Positions 27,330 through 36,093 of a stretch of DNA of 64,000 bases are shown in pieces. Below the pieces are notes generated by a model, which had not been told where the DNA came from, ran no database searches, and was given only the letters and a program-made list of their open reading frames with translations. Positions within the stretch are counted from its first letter, which is position 1. Every line of letters starts with the position of its first letter. Both the position numbers and the translations under genes were made by a program. This DNA is from Sphingobacteriales bacterium 46-32 (lineage in GTDB: Bacteria > Bacteroidota > Bacteroidia > Chitinophagales > Chitinophagaceae). The DNA is taken from the NCBI GenBank assembly GCA_001898485.1, contig MKTY01000020.1, positions 558,001-622,000 of the forward strand, written 5' to 3'.

Positions 27330-27465
27330 AATAACTGTTTCGTTAACGTGTGATGAAACTAAATAAAATTACCGGGATTACGGTTATTTGTTTTTCACAA
27401 TAGGAGGGAAAGCACGCGCAAGATAATTGCTATCTTTAACACTAAGAAAAACAGTTTATCCTCAG

Positions 27466-28572
27466 ATGCGGAAAATTCAGCTATTGGTGGCATTTGGCCT
27501 CCTTTTTCTCCTGCCCCAGACCAGTCGCAGCCAATCGGGCTGGTTTAAGACTTTCACCGGACAAATTGATAAATACCCCTTTACCCTGCACCTGCATAAA
27601 GCCGGCAGCAGCTATTCGGGTTTTTACTATTACCAGCGGATACAGCAACCCATTTATGTTTCGGGCGAAGATACCAGTGCTGGGCCCGGGGTAATCAGCC
27701 TGCTGGCATTCGTTCCGGGTGCTGTGGATATGAATGAGCGGTTTGAAATAAAAGCTGATACCCTTACCGGCCTGTCGGGTCAGTGGAAATCACATGCCGA
27801 CAGTGCTGCCAAAACGGTAATAGCCGCCGTAAACAGAGACCTTTCTCCGCGTTTTGATTTTGTTTATACAATGGGCGATACCCCTCTGCGTCCAAAACTG
27901 GCAGAATCACCACAAGCCAGCTATTATGCAGCTACTGTATGGCCGTCTGGCAATAGCGCGGCTACGCAGTTTGTTCGCCGGCAGGTTGCTTCTTTTTTTG
28001 ATCTCAAAATTGCACCTGTTGCTATTGGCGCCTCTCTTTTACAACTCAGAAATCATTTTCTGACTGATTATAAGAAAGACTTCCGCGATGTGCCAGACAG
28101 CGATATTGTTTCTTTCCCCTCAGGCTACACCATGACCCAGGATCAGTCTGTGCTGATTATGTATCAGCATGCGCAGATTCTTTCGCTGGCCAGCACCAGC
28201 TATTCGTATACAGGCGGTGCACATGGCTTTGGAGCTACCCAATACGTAGCTATCAACCCACTCAGCCAGAAGAAGTATAAAATCACCGATGTGCTGCTGC
28301 CAGCCGGACGTGCCGCTTTACGCAGCTACCTCGAAAAATGGTTCAGAATACAATATAAACTGGCGCGAAACAGCAGCCTGGAGGAAGCAGGCTTATTTGA
28401 AAATAAGATTGAACCCAATAACAATTTTTACCTGACGGCAAAAGGGATCGGCTTTGGCTATGCGCCTTACGAAATTGGTCCATATGCCATGGGAGAGATC
28501 AATATCTTTATCCCCTTCAGCGAACTAAAGACTCATTTGCAGCCGGCATTTGCCAAACTTATTGCACAGTAA
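27466..28572 (+). CDS. Exported DUF3298/DUF4163-type protein
   Basis: A 368-residue exported protein from the ATG at 27466 (MRKIQLLVAFGLLFLLPQTS signal). The N-terminal part (GWFKTFTGQIDKYPFTLHLH) repeats a pattern seen in Bacteroidota surface proteins. The C-terminal half has the DUF3298 marker SYSYTGGAHGFGATQYVAIN and the ending IGPYAMGEINIFIPFSEL, as in RsiV-type proteins. RsiV itself senses lysozyme as an anti-sigma factor, but this protein lacks a membrane anchor or anti-sigma domain. The role here is unknown. It converges on pyrH with a 7-bp gap. Confidence 0.82.
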   Translation: MRKIQLLVAFGLLFLLPQTSRSQSGWFKTFTGQIDKYPFTLHLHKAGSSYSGFYYYQRIQQPIYVSGEDTSAGPGVISLLAFVPGAVDMNERFEIKADTLTGLSGQWKSHADSAAKTVIAAVNRDLSPRFDFVYTMGDTPLRPKLAESPQASYYAATVWPSGNSAATQFVRRQVASFFDLKIAPVAIGASLLQLRNHFLTDYKKDFRDVPDSDIVSFPSGYTMTQDQSVLIMYQHAQILSLASTSYSYTGGAHGFGATQYVAINPLSQKKYKITDVLLPAGRAALRSYLEKWFRIQYKLARNSSLEEAGLFENKIEPNNNFYLTAKGIGFGYAPYEIGPYAMGEINIFIPFSELKTHLQPAFAKLIAQ

Positions 28573-28579
28573 AAAAGGA

Positions 28580-29293
28580 TTAGCTGGTTACGAGCGTACC
28601 TACTTTTTCGCCGGTTACCACGCGGCGCAGATTCCCTTCCTTGTTCATGTCAAAAACAATGATTGGCAGGTTGTTTTCCATGCAGAGTGTGAATGCCGTC
28701 ATATCCATAACACGAAGGTTTTGGCTCAGGCATTCCTGGAAGGTGATAGTATTGTATTTAGTAGCAGTAGGATCTTTTTCGGGATCGGCAGTGTAAATGC
28801 CATCAACTCTTGTGCCCTTAAGGATCACATCGGCATTGATTTCGATAGCACGCAGGGAGCCTGCAGTATCTGTCGTAAAGTAAGGATTGCCGGTGCCGGC
28901 GCCGAAGATTACCACACGTCCTTTTTCTACGTGGCGGATAGCCCGGCGGCGGATATAAGGTTCGGCAATCTGTTCCATTTTGATGGCACTCTGCAGACGG
29001 GTATATACACCTACGCGCTCAAGGCCGGCTTGCAGGGCCATACCATTGATCACAGTCGCGAGCATGCCCATATAATCACCATGTGCCCGCTCAATGCCAG
29101 TGTCGGCTTCATTCATACCTCTGTAAATGTTTCCTCCGCCAATTACGATGGCCACCTGTACCCCCAGTTCGGTAATGGACTTGATATCCTGCGCATACTG
29201 TCCAATGACAACAGGATCCATACCAAAGCTCTTATCACCCATTAATGACTCACCGGAAAGCTTAAGAAGAATGCGTTTGTATTTGGGCAGCAT
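28580..29293 (-). CDS. pyrH: Uridylate kinase (UMP kinase)
   Basis: Phosphorylates UMP to UDP in pyrimidine synthesis; the bacterial enzyme is a GTP-activated hexamer of the amino-acid-kinase fold. The 237-residue protein starts at the ATG at 29293 ([20 protein letters not shown]), not at the longer 29335 reading. Landmarks: [42 protein letters not shown] and [17 protein letters not shown]. In many bacteria pyrH follows tsf directly. Here the NarL-type two-component pair lies between them. Confidence 0.97.
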   Translation of the reverse strand: MLPKYKRILLKLSGESLMGDKSFGMDPVVIGQYAQDIKSITELGVQVAIVIGGGNIYRGMNEADTGIERAHGDYMGMLATVINGMALQAGLERVGVYTRLQSAIKMEQIAEPYIRRRAIRHVEKGRVVIFGAGTGNPYFTTDTAGSLRAIEINADVILKGTRVDGIYTADPEKDPTATKYNTITFQECLSQNLRVMDMTAFTLCMENNLPIIVFDMNKEGNLRRVVTGEKVGTLVTS

Positions 29294-29392
29294 GCGATTG
29301 AATTTAGCGCTGCGAAGATAGGGGAAAAGGAGCAAGAATGCCAGAAGTACCGGGAACCCTGTATGAGCTCATACCAGGCTGGTAGCCAGTAT

Positions 29393-30067
29393 TTACACCC
29401 AGTTGTTCTTGTGGGCCAGTGTGATCACCTGTGCCCGCGAATTGACATGCAGTTTATCGTAAATATTTGCGATGTGCTTACGGACTGTAAGAACACTTAG
29501 CTGCAGTTCAGATGCAATCCGCTTGGCATCCCAGCCATTGACCATATGCTGCAGTATCTCCTTTTCGCGATCGGTAATATTCAGGGGCATCTGTGGTGAG
29601 CCATTGCGTTGCAGATCGGCATGCTCAGTAGTGCGGCTAAGCATTTGCAGCGCTTTGCGGGCAATGGCCGGACTCATGGGTGCACCGCCGGTTTCGAGCA
29701 CATTTACAATAGCATCTTCGAGAACGGATGCAGGCTCATGCTTGAGTAAATAACCGGATGCGCCGGCTTTGATGGCTTCGAATATTTTTTCATCATCGTC
29801 AAAAACCGTGAGTACAATGAAATGCACCTGTGGATACAGTGATTTAGCGATGCGGATAGTTTCAATGCCATCCATTGCCGGCATTTGAAGATCCATAAAT
29901 ACAACCTGGGGCAGTAGAGCATGCGGGAGTCCTTTGAGTTCTTCGAGGCACTCATTTCCATTGGCCGCTGCAAACACAAGTTGCAGGTTGCCCGATACTT
30001 TTATTTTCTGCAAAAAGGTATTCCGGTTTACGGAATTATCTTCTGCCATTGCGATTCTGAACTGCAT
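29393..30067 (-). CDS. NarL/LuxR family response regulator
   Basis: A 224-residue transcription regulator from the ATG at 30067 (MQFRIAMAEDNSVNRNTFLQ). The receiver domain has phospho-acceptor Asp59 in VVFMDLQMPAMDG, followed by a LuxR-type helix-turn-helix with ITDREKEILQHMVNGWDAKR and LSVLTVRKHIANIYDKLHV. It lies 40 bp downstream of its TPR histidine kinase on the same strand. The target genes are unknown; pyrH is next downstream, about 100 bp away. Confidence 0.94.
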   Translation of the reverse strand: MQFRIAMAEDNSVNRNTFLQKIKVSGNLQLVFAAANGNECLEELKGLPHALLPQVVFMDLQMPAMDGIETIRIAKSLYPQVHFIVLTVFDDDEKIFEAIKAGASGYLLKHEPASVLEDAIVNVLETGGAPMSPAIARKALQMLSRTTEHADLQRNGSPQMPLNITDREKEILQHMVNGWDAKRIASELQLSVLTVRKHIANIYDKLHVNSRAQVITLAHKNNWV

Positions 30068-30107
30068 AGGCTTCAAATTTGAGGTGTTCCGCTGCCATGG
30101 CCAATAA

Positions 30108-32078
30108 TCAAATTGTAGTAGGGCCTATCGATACAGTAGTGCCGGAAGGAGTGGCCGGTTTCCAGTTGACCACCCATCCGCCGGTGGAAGCCCGTTTGCG
30201 CATATTTTCCATACCATTGCCTCCGCCAGTTAATTTACTATTTTCTGTCCAGATGCCCCGGCCATTATCGGTGATAATTATTTGCCAGCTGTCTGCTGCT
30301 TCAATATGTATCTGCACCCTGTTGCCTCCGCTATGCCTTACGGCATTTACCAGGGCTTCCTGTACAATCTGGTACAGGTGAAATGCCTGCGTGGGAGGCA
30401 GGCCGGTATCCTGCACCACGTTCTCAGTAACTTCTATTTCGATCTGCGGATAACTGGGGGCAATTCGTTTTACAAGAATCTTTAACCGGTCGCTGATGGC
30501 TGTAAGCGTGAGCGCTTCCTTATTAAGTGCCCATATGGTGTCGCCCAGTTGTGATACAATAGACCGGGAATTGTTGTGTAATTCATGGAGTGCTATTATT
30601 TCCTGGTCATCACGTCCTTCTGTATGTATCACATCGAGATTTGAGGCGATAGAGGCGGCATAGGCGCCAAGGTTGTCGTGCAGGTCAGCCGCTATCCGTT
30701 TACGTTCATTTTCTTCTGCTGTGGCCACAGCTTTCTGTGCCATATCCTTTTCTTTTTCCAGCATGAGGCGCACTTTGAGTTTTTCGCGCCGGCGATAACT
30801 TTCAAAAAGAATGAGAGCCACCACCGCTACAAAAACAACAGCAGCCACAGTGAGATAAAAAAGGTTGTTTTTTCGGGTCAGATCCAGTTTCTGTTGTATG
30901 ATCAGGTTCTCCTTTTTCTGCACTTCATACTTAGTCTGCACTTCGGCAATCGCCTGGGCTGAATTGGCGAGATAAAAGGAGTCTTTTGCGCTAATAATAC
31001 GCTCCAGCGTTTCCTGGTACAAAGAATCTCTGCCTGCATATTTATAGGCCCGTGCCAGTGCCTGGTAATAGTCGAGTCGGAGGTTCACGTTATTGGCGAA
31101 TATACGACCCACCGGTTGAGAGGAATCAGCCACATTCCCCCGGAGAAGGGCCTGCCGGCACAATTCAATTGCCTTGTCTGCCTGTCCGGTTTCGAGGTAA
31201 AAATCCACGAGGGTGAGGTTATCATCCAGCCACATGGCACCATCATTGGTCTGGCGACGCACATCGATCATTTGCCGCAAGGCCATCTCCGCTTTATCAA
31301 ACTCTTTTTTACGGATATAAATTGAGGATTGACGTTGGAGCGCATGAGCCAGGTTAGACAGGTTTTGCTCTTTGCTAAACAGGCCCACTCCCTTTCGGAT
31401 ATAGTATTCGGCAGAATCGAGCTTTTGGAGCTGCAGATATGCATCGGCCATGTTGGTATAAATAGCTGCCAGCACCGGCTCATAACGCAGGTCATGGGTA
31501 TTATAGATCAATGCCCGCTGCAGCCAGGTAAGTGCTATCCGTGGGGCGCTGCGTTGCAGGGCCACTGAACCAATGGTATTGATATTGGCGCCAATGGTGA
31601 GTGTGTCGCGGTATTTTTCAGCTTCATTGACGAGTTTGTAGAGAACAGTCAATGCATCGGAATAGCGTAGCTGACCGCCCAGGTACAGCGCTTTCTGCCG
31701 TTCCAGTTTAAATTTTAGATCGCGGACATTGTTATCTTCTGTGTGCAGGCTTTTGATCACAGGATCGATAATAGCGAGTGCTGTATCGATCCAGCCCCAT
31801 CTGTAATTCATATTGGCAATGGCTAGTTCAGCCAGGACACGATCGCGCTGGTCTCCTACTTTTGCTGCCAGCCTACGGGCATAGTTTGCGTAATATTCCA
31901 GTGTATCGCGATGCAGGCTGCGGCTTTCTTCACAAAGCTGTAATATGGCTTTAAGTTTCCCCTGCTCGGTTGATTGTGTCCAGACCTGTCGTTTCAGGCT
32001 ATCGATAATACGGGTTTGGGCTGTGCCGGAGGCGAGCCAGAAAGCAATAGTGACGAGGAAAAGAGTAGCCTTTTTCAC
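30108..32078 (-). CDS. TPR-containing sensor histidine kinase (NarX/DesK-like, HisKA_3)
   Basis: A 656-residue kinase, starting at a GTG at 32078 (KKATLFLVTIAFWLASG signal). An exported sensor part of about 340 residues is composed of TPR-like helical repeats (for example LANIYTNMADAYLQLQKLDSAEYYI). One membrane helix follows (LFYLTVAAVVFVAVVALILF, about 405), then a coiled linker and the HisKA_3 box ENERKRIAADLHDNLGAYAA with the phosphorylated His467. The HATPase domain ends with IIITDNGRGIW and GNGMENMRKRA. It pairs with the LuxR-type regulator just downstream. Confidence 0.93.
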   Translation of the reverse strand: MKKATLFLVTIAFWLASGTAQTRIIDSLKRQVWTQSTEQGKLKAILQLCEESRSLHRDTLEYYANYARRLAAKVGDQRDRVLAELAIANMNYRWGWIDTALAIIDPVIKSLHTEDNNVRDLKFKLERQKALYLGGQLRYSDALTVLYKLVNEAEKYRDTLTIGANINTIGSVALQRSAPRIALTWLQRALIYNTHDLRYEPVLAAIYTNMADAYLQLQKLDSAEYYIRKGVGLFSKEQNLSNLAHALQRQSSIYIRKKEFDKAEMALRQMIDVRRQTNDGAMWLDDNLTLVDFYLETGQADKAIELCRQALLRGNVADSSQPVGRIFANNVNLRLDYYQALARAYKYAGRDSLYQETLERIISAKDSFYLANSAQAIAEVQTKYEVQKKENLIIQQKLDLTRKNNLFYLTVAAVVFVAVVALILFESYRRREKLKVRLMLEKEKDMAQKAVATAEENERKRIAADLHDNLGAYAASIASNLDVIHTEGRDDQEIIALHELHNNSRSIVSQLGDTIWALNKEALTLTAISDRLKILVKRIAPSYPQIEIEVTENVVQDTGLPPTQAFHLYQIVQEALVNAVRHSGGNRVQIHIEAADSWQIIITDNGRGIWTENSKLTGGGNGMENMRKRASTGGWVVNWKPATPSGTTVSIGPTTI

Positions 32079-32084
32079 TTACAC

Positions 32085-32092
32085 CAAATATA
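32085..32092 (-). promoter_or_regulatory. -7 box TATATTTG before the TPR kinase
   Basis: On the minus strand, an exact TAnnTTTG match ending 6 bp before the GTG start at 32078. It suggests a nearly leaderless transcript separate from the ribosomal-protein operon. Confidence 0.4.
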
Positions 32093-32157
32093 TTCATTGG
32101 TAGCTGCTTTTCCGAAAGAGAGGGGTCGGCTACTACAAATTGAGTATATCCTGCTGT

Positions 32158-32191
32158 AATAAAAAAGGCCATCCGTGCTACGGATGGCCCT
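32158..32191 (-). terminator. Intrinsic terminator of the rplM-rpsI-rpsB-tsf operon
   Basis: On the minus strand, GGCCATCCG with its perfect complement CGGATGGCC (9 bp, 5-base loop, 32167-32189) is followed by at least six T residues. It lies 24 bp after the tsf stop and separates it from the two-component genes and pyrH. Confidence 0.9.
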
Positions 32192-32214
32192 GAAAATATT
32201 TGCCTGCGGGGATT

Positions 32215-33051
32215 TTAGCCCAGTGCTACGCGTTTAAACGCAGTAACCTGTACATCACCGGAATCTTTGAGGTATTCACCCACTGTTTTGCCGCCATCTT
32301 TAACGAAAGCCTGCGCAGTGAGGGTATTTTCTTTGAAGAATGCACCCAGTTTGCCTTCAGCAATTTTGGCCAGCATTTCTTCGGGTTTGCCTGCCATTTT
32401 GGGGTCTTGCTTCATTACGTCTACGATGATAGCTTTTTCACGTTCCACCACTTCGGCAGGTACGCTGCTGGCGTCAACCGCTACGGGGTTGAGGGCAGCG
32501 ATCTGCATGGCTACATCTTTACCGGCTTCGGCAGCTTCTTTATTAAGACCTACCAGCACACCGATACGGTAAGCGCCGTGAATATAAGAAGCTACATAAG
32601 GAGCATCTACTCTTTCAAACTTGGTGATACCGATCTTTTCGCCGATAGCAGCCAGTTTATCATTGATGAGGTCAGCAATTTTTGTACCGCCAACGGTAGC
32701 ATTGCTGAGTTCTTCTGCAGTGTTTACGTTATTAGCGATAGCTGCATCGGCAATGCTTTGGGCAAATGCGATGAAGTCAGTGTTTTTGGAAACGAAGTCT
32801 GTTTCGCAGCTGATGCAAACCACGATACCGCTTTTATTGTCAGCAGTAGTCTGAGCGATCACTACACCTTCTTTCGCTTCACGGTCACTTCTTTTAGCTG
32901 CTACTTTCTGGCCTTGTTTGCGCAGCCAGTCAATGGCGGCTTCGAAATCGCCATTGGTTTCTGTAAGAGCTTTACGGCAGTCCATCATGCCGGCGCCAGT
33001 AGCCTGACGCAGTCTGTTGATATCCTGAGCACTGATTGTTACAGTTGACAT
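32215..33051 (-). CDS. tsf: Translation elongation factor Ts
   Basis: Nucleotide-exchange factor for EF-Tu in the cytoplasm. The 278-residue protein starts MSTVTISAQDINRLRQATGA and contains the family signature LRQATGAGMMDCRKAL (about 13-28), the core VAIGMNCETDF-like segment VVCISCETDFVSKN (about 74-87) and the C-terminal KFERVDAPYVASYIH. It is the last gene of the rplM-rpsI-rpsB-tsf string and is followed by a strong terminator. Confidence 0.97.
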   Translation of the reverse strand: MSTVTISAQDINRLRQATGAGMMDCRKALTETNGDFEAAIDWLRKQGQKVAAKRSDREAKEGVVIAQTTADNKSGIVVCISCETDFVSKNTDFIAFAQSIADAAIANNVNTAEELSNATVGGTKIADLINDKLAAIGEKIGITKFERVDAPYVASYIHGAYRIGVLVGLNKEAAEAGKDVAMQIAALNPVAVDASSVPAEVVEREKAIIVDVMKQDPKMAGKPEEMLAKIAEGKLGAFFKENTLTAQAFVKDGGKTVGEYLKDSGDVQVTAFKRVALG

Positions 33052-33152
33052 GTTCGTTCGTTTAAGATAAAATTGAAAAATGGGATGCGGGTTTTCTGTG
33101 TGGCGGCTTCATTACTCATGAAAGCGGAGCACATTACAGAGAACCTGGTTCC

Positions 33153-34049
33153 TTATCTTCTGCCACCGGGGGCGCCACCACCACCGGGAGTGCGGCGACG
33201 TTGGCCACCACCCTGTCCGCCACCAGCACCGGGACCACGACCACCGCGGCCACGGCCACCACGACCACCTTCAGCCTGGGCTTCAGCCTCGAGGCGGGCA
33301 GCGCGTTTTTCTTTTTCGTCATCGGCATTATCATCGCTGTCTTCGTCTTTGGCAGCCTGACGCTCAGCCAGACCTTCGGCGATTGCAGCAGTGAGGTAAT
33401 TAACGATAATAGCGATTGACTTGGTAGCATCATCGTTGCCGGGGATAGCGAAGTCAACTTTATTGGGATCGCAGTTGGTATCAACTACACCAAAAGTTGA
33501 AATACCCAGGCGTTTGGCTTCAGCCAGCGCGATATGCTCATGACCGATATCTACCAGGAAAAGAGCGGCAGGTACACGACCCAGTTGAGCGATACCACCC
33601 AGCACCTTCTCCATTTTATCTTTATCGCGTGAAAGAGTGAGACGCTCTTTTTTAGTGATGCTGTCGAAAGAACCATCGCCCAGCATTTTTTCAATGCTTT
33701 GCATTTTTTTCACGCTCTTACGAACGGTGTTGAAATTGGTCAGCATACCACCGAGCCAACGTTCTGTTACGTAAGGCATATTTACACGTCTGGCGCATTC
33801 GCTGACGATATCCTTAGCTTGCTTTTTGGTACCTACGAAGAGGATTTTTTTACCGCTGCGGGCAATTTGCTTCAGCGCGGCTGCAGTTTCCTGCAGGCAT
33901 TCAACGGTCTTGTTCAGATCGATGATATGGATACCTTTCTTTTCAGCAAAGATGTAAGGCAACATCTTGGGGTTCCATTTCTTTTTGAGGTGACCGAAAT
34001 GAACTCCAGCTTCCAGCAGTTGCTGTTGTAAGGATGTATTATTTTCCAT
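33153..34049 (-). CDS. rpsB: 30S ribosomal protein S2 with a Gly/Arg-rich tail
   Basis: S2 binds the back of the 30S subunit late in assembly. Residues 1-225 match the family: GVHFGHLKKKWNPKMLPYIF, FVGTKKQAKDIV, ERWLGGMLTNFNT and VVDTNCDPNKVDFAIPGNDD. The remaining about 70 residues are unusual: a charged Asp/Glu/Lys stretch followed by about 40 residues made almost only of Gly and Arg with some Pro and Gln (GGRGGRGRGGRGPG and following). The protein is therefore longer (298 residues) than typical S2. Such a tail could contact RNA; this is inference. Confidence 0.96.
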   Translation of the reverse strand: MENNTSLQQQLLEAGVHFGHLKKKWNPKMLPYIFAEKKGIHIIDLNKTVECLQETAAALKQIARSGKKILFVGTKKQAKDIVSECARRVNMPYVTERWLGGMLTNFNTVRKSVKKMQSIEKMLGDGSFDSITKKERLTLSRDKDKMEKVLGGIAQLGRVPAALFLVDIGHEHIALAEAKRLGISTFGVVDTNCDPNKVDFAIPGNDDATKSIAIIVNYLTAAIAEGLAERQAAKDEDSDDNADDEKEKRAARLEAEAQAEGGRGGRGRGGRGPGAGGGQGGGQRRRTPGGGGAPGGRR

Positions 34050-34134
34050 TGTCTGTTGTTGTTATTAGTTGATGATTGAACCGGGCGAGCACCAGGCCAG
34101 CAGCCTGACAATCGAAACCGGCAGAACAAAGCCA

Positions 34135-34524
34135 TTAGCGTTTGCTGAACTGGTAGCTTCTTCTCGCTTTCTTGTGACCGAATTTCTTTCTTTCCACAGA
34201 ACGAGGGTCGCGTTTCAGCAGACCGGCAGCTTTCAGTGCAGGGCGGAACTCAGGATTGAGGTCAACCAGTACACGAGAGATACCCAGCATGGCAGCTTCA
34301 GCCTGACCTTTAATACCACCACCGGCTGCATTGATCTTAACGTCAAATTTGCCAACAGCGTCAATGGTTTTAAAGGGGCGCTCTACCTGATTTTGCAGGT
34401 ATACCAGCGGAAAATATACTTTGTAGTCTTTGTCGTTTACAGTGATCTTGCCGTCTCCTTTGCTCAGGAAAACGCGGGTCACCGCTTCTTTCCGACGTCC
34501 TACGCCATTTTTTTGCTTTTCCAT
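34135..34524 (-). CDS. rpsI: 30S ribosomal protein S9
   Basis: A 129-residue protein whose C-terminal arm reaches the tRNA-binding P site. Landmarks: KNGVGRRKEAVTRVFLSKG, GGGIKGQAEAAMLGISRVL and the terminal KKFGHKKARRSYQFSKR, which carries the conserved K-A-R-R-S-x-Q-F-S-K-R ending. It follows rplM by 65 bp and precedes rpsB by 85 bp. Confidence 0.97.
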   Translation of the reverse strand: MEKQKNGVGRRKEAVTRVFLSKGDGKITVNDKDYKVYFPLVYLQNQVERPFKTIDAVGKFDVKINAAGGGIKGQAEAAMLGISRVLVDLNPEFRPALKAAGLLKRDPRSVERKKFGHKKARRSYQFSKR

Positions 34525-34589
34525 TTATGTTATTTTGTAGAATGTAAAAATTGAGGCTCATATCCGGCTGGCCGGATGCTGATACCGGT

Positions 34590-35033
34590 TTAGAATTTCA
34601 ACTCCTTGGGTTGTTGTGCAGCATGCGGATGCTCAGCACCTACATACACGAATAATTTTTTGTACATCTTGCGACCCAGTCTGTTTTTAGGCAACATACC
34701 TTTTACTGCACGCTCGATCACCACTTCAGGACGACGCTTGAGCAGGTTGCTGGCCGTTTCTTCTTTCAAACCACCAGGATAACCGGTGAAATGATCATAG
34801 ACTTTTTGATCCAGCTTGTTACCGGTAAGTACAACTTTCTCACAGTTGATCACGATGATATAATCACCAGTGTCAACGTGGGGAGTGTAAGAAGCTTTGT
34901 TTTTTCCGCGCAGAATGGCGGCAATACGGGAGCACATACGACCTACGGTTTGATTAGTACCGTCCACAACATACCAGTTGCGCTTAACGGTAGCCTCGTT
35001 CGCATGTTTGGTAGTGAAATGTAATTTACTCAT
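34590..35033 (-). CDS. rplM: 50S ribosomal protein L13
   Basis: Early assembly protein of the large subunit. The 147 residues begin at the ATG at 35033 ([20 protein letters not shown]). Landmarks: [48 protein letters not shown] and [20 protein letters not shown]. It is the first gene of the operon and has a structured leader and a strong promoter. Confidence 0.97.
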   Translation of the reverse strand: MSKLHFTTKHANEATVKRNWYVVDGTNQTVGRMCSRIAAILRGKNKASYTPHVDTGDYIIVINCEKVVLTGNKLDQKVYDHFTGYPGGLKEETASNLLKRRPEVVIERAVKGMLPKNRLGRKMYKKLFVYVGAEHPHAAQQPKELKF

Positions 35034-35129
35034 TTTTAAAACTTTGTGCCGATTTACCGGCGGTTCTTGATAATTTGACAACCGAGCTATCCCTCAATTA
35101 TCACCCTTCCGGTTGCCCGGAAATTGGGG
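35034..35129 (-). promoter_or_regulatory. Structured 5' leader of rplM operon, candidate r-protein leader
   Basis: About 95 bases lie between the predicted transcription start and the rplM ATG. In the RNA, UUCCGG-GCAA-CCGGAA (35107-35122) forms a hairpin with a GNRA loop, extended by CAAUU/AAUUG pairing (about 35095-35126). A second stem GCCG/CGGC (35048-35061) sits 14 bases before the start codon. Autoregulatory leaders before rplM are known in Bacteroidia; whether this is one needs a covariance search. Confidence 0.45.
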
Positions 35130-35132
35130 TCG

Positions 35133-35167
35133 CAAAGATAGCGAGGCGACCATTGTTTTCCTACAAA
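35133..35167 (-). promoter_or_regulatory. Promoter of the rplM-rpsI-rpsB-tsf operon
   Basis: Minus strand: -33 TTTG at 35164-35167, 23 bp spacing, -7 TATCTTTG at 35133-35140. Both elements match the Bacteroidota consensus. Confidence 0.7.
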
Positions 35168-35248
35168 CGGGATAAGTATTTTTTATCGCACTTTTGTAAT
35201 AAATTGAAAATCAATAAAAATATTGTAGTGTAAAAAAAGTCTTGCGAG

Positions 35249-35281
35249 AAGTTGGTAGGTTGCCAACTTTTTGTAGCTTTG
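35249..35281 (+). promoter_or_regulatory. HigBA promoter with overlapping inverted repeat (candidate operator)
   Basis: TTG at 35252-35254, 19 bp, then TAGCTTTG at 35274-35281. The -33 element lies inside the perfect inverted repeat AAGTTGG (35249-35255) / CCAACTT (35263-35269), where bound antitoxin would block RNA polymerase. A second inverted repeat, GGAAAATA (35298-35305) / TATTTTCC (35321-35328), lies in the leader. Confidence 0.55.
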
Positions 35282-35380
35282 TGACGGCTCTTTGTCAGGA
35301 AAATACCATAAAACTGTGTTTATTTTCCCCATGCCAGGTATGATGTCATAAGTAGGTTGCACTTCCTTAAACCTTATTTT

Positions 35381-35674
35381 ATGACAATAATATATTTGAA
35401 CCGTGTGAATGAGTTTGCACAAAAACATGCGGAAACCCGCAAAAACCTGGCTACCTGGAAATGGACAGTGGAAAATGCCAGCTGGAAATGCAGTAAAGAT
35501 GTGCTGTTCGATTTTCCCCGCGCACGTATGCTCGGAAAGAATATGGCCCGTTTTGAAATTGTCCATAATAAATATCGCCTGGTGGCTTTTGTGGATTACG
35601 AAGATCAACTGGTAGAAGTGCGGTTTATTGGTACACATGCCGAGTATGACCGTATAGATGCTGCCCATATTTAA
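35381..35674 (+). CDS. higB: HigB-type toxin (ribosome-dependent mRNA interferase)
   Basis: A 97-residue RelE-superfamily toxin from the ATG at 35381 (MTIIYLNRVNEFAQKHAETR). The HigB family pattern is present: RKNLATWKWTVENASWKCSK in the helical part, RFEIVHNKYRLVAFVDYED in the sheet and a final VRFIGTHAEYDRID. Such toxins cleave mRNA on the ribosome. The toxin gene comes first and the antitoxin gene follows after 20 bp, the usual HigBA order. It lies between the ribosomal-protein operon and the sugar locus, which fits an inserted module. Confidence 0.92.
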   Translation: MTIIYLNRVNEFAQKHAETRKNLATWKWTVENASWKCSKDVLFDFPRARMLGKNMARFEIVHNKYRLVAFVDYEDQLVEVRFIGTHAEYDRIDAAHI

Positions 35675-35694
35675 ACCTTATAAACCTTCATACT

Positions 35695-36072
35695 ATGAAA
35701 CAATGGTATCTCATCGAAAATGCGGATGAATATGCCGCCGCCTGCCTTCGTTACGAACAGGTACGCGAAGCTGCCAAAGGCAGTGAAGAACATCGCGAAA
35801 AAATGCTGCTCGCCCTCCTTATCAGCACTTACGAAGAAAAACAATGGAATGCGCCTGACCTTGATCCCATTGAACTGATCAAAATACGCATGGAAGAGTT
35901 TGGCTATACTGCCTCAGACCTTGCCAAAGTATATGGCGATAAGGGTACCGTTAGCAAAGTACTTCATTATAAACAGGCCCTTTCACTGACCATGATCCGT
36001 AAGTTCAGCAATTTTCTGCGCATCCCTCCCGAAGCGCTTACCCGTGAATACTCGCTAATCGGCCAGGCCTGA
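35695..36072 (+). CDS. higA: HigA-type antitoxin with XRE helix-turn-helix
   Basis: A 125-residue antitoxin and transcriptional autorepressor. The N-terminal half (about 1-60) is helical and probably binds the toxin. The C-terminal half is a HTH_3-like domain with IRMEEFGYTASDLAKVYGDK, KGTVSKVLHYKQALSLTMIR and FLRIPPEALTREY. It likely binds the inverted repeat overlapping the promoter. A hairpin with T tract (36094-36134) lies 21 bp after the stop. Confidence 0.92.
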   Translation: MKQWYLIENADEYAAACLRYEQVREAAKGSEEHREKMLLALLISTYEEKQWNAPDLDPIELIKIRMEEFGYTASDLAKVYGDKGTVSKVLHYKQALSLTMIRKFSNFLRIPPEALTREYSLIGQA

Positions 36073-36093
36073 TCCTGCTATTTACTTTTAATG

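Noticed and set aside
33073-33360. Proline-rich open frame on the plus strand antisense to rpsB
   Set aside because: It is the complement of the Gly/Arg tail codons of S2; the composition is a by-product and no start context or homologue is visible.
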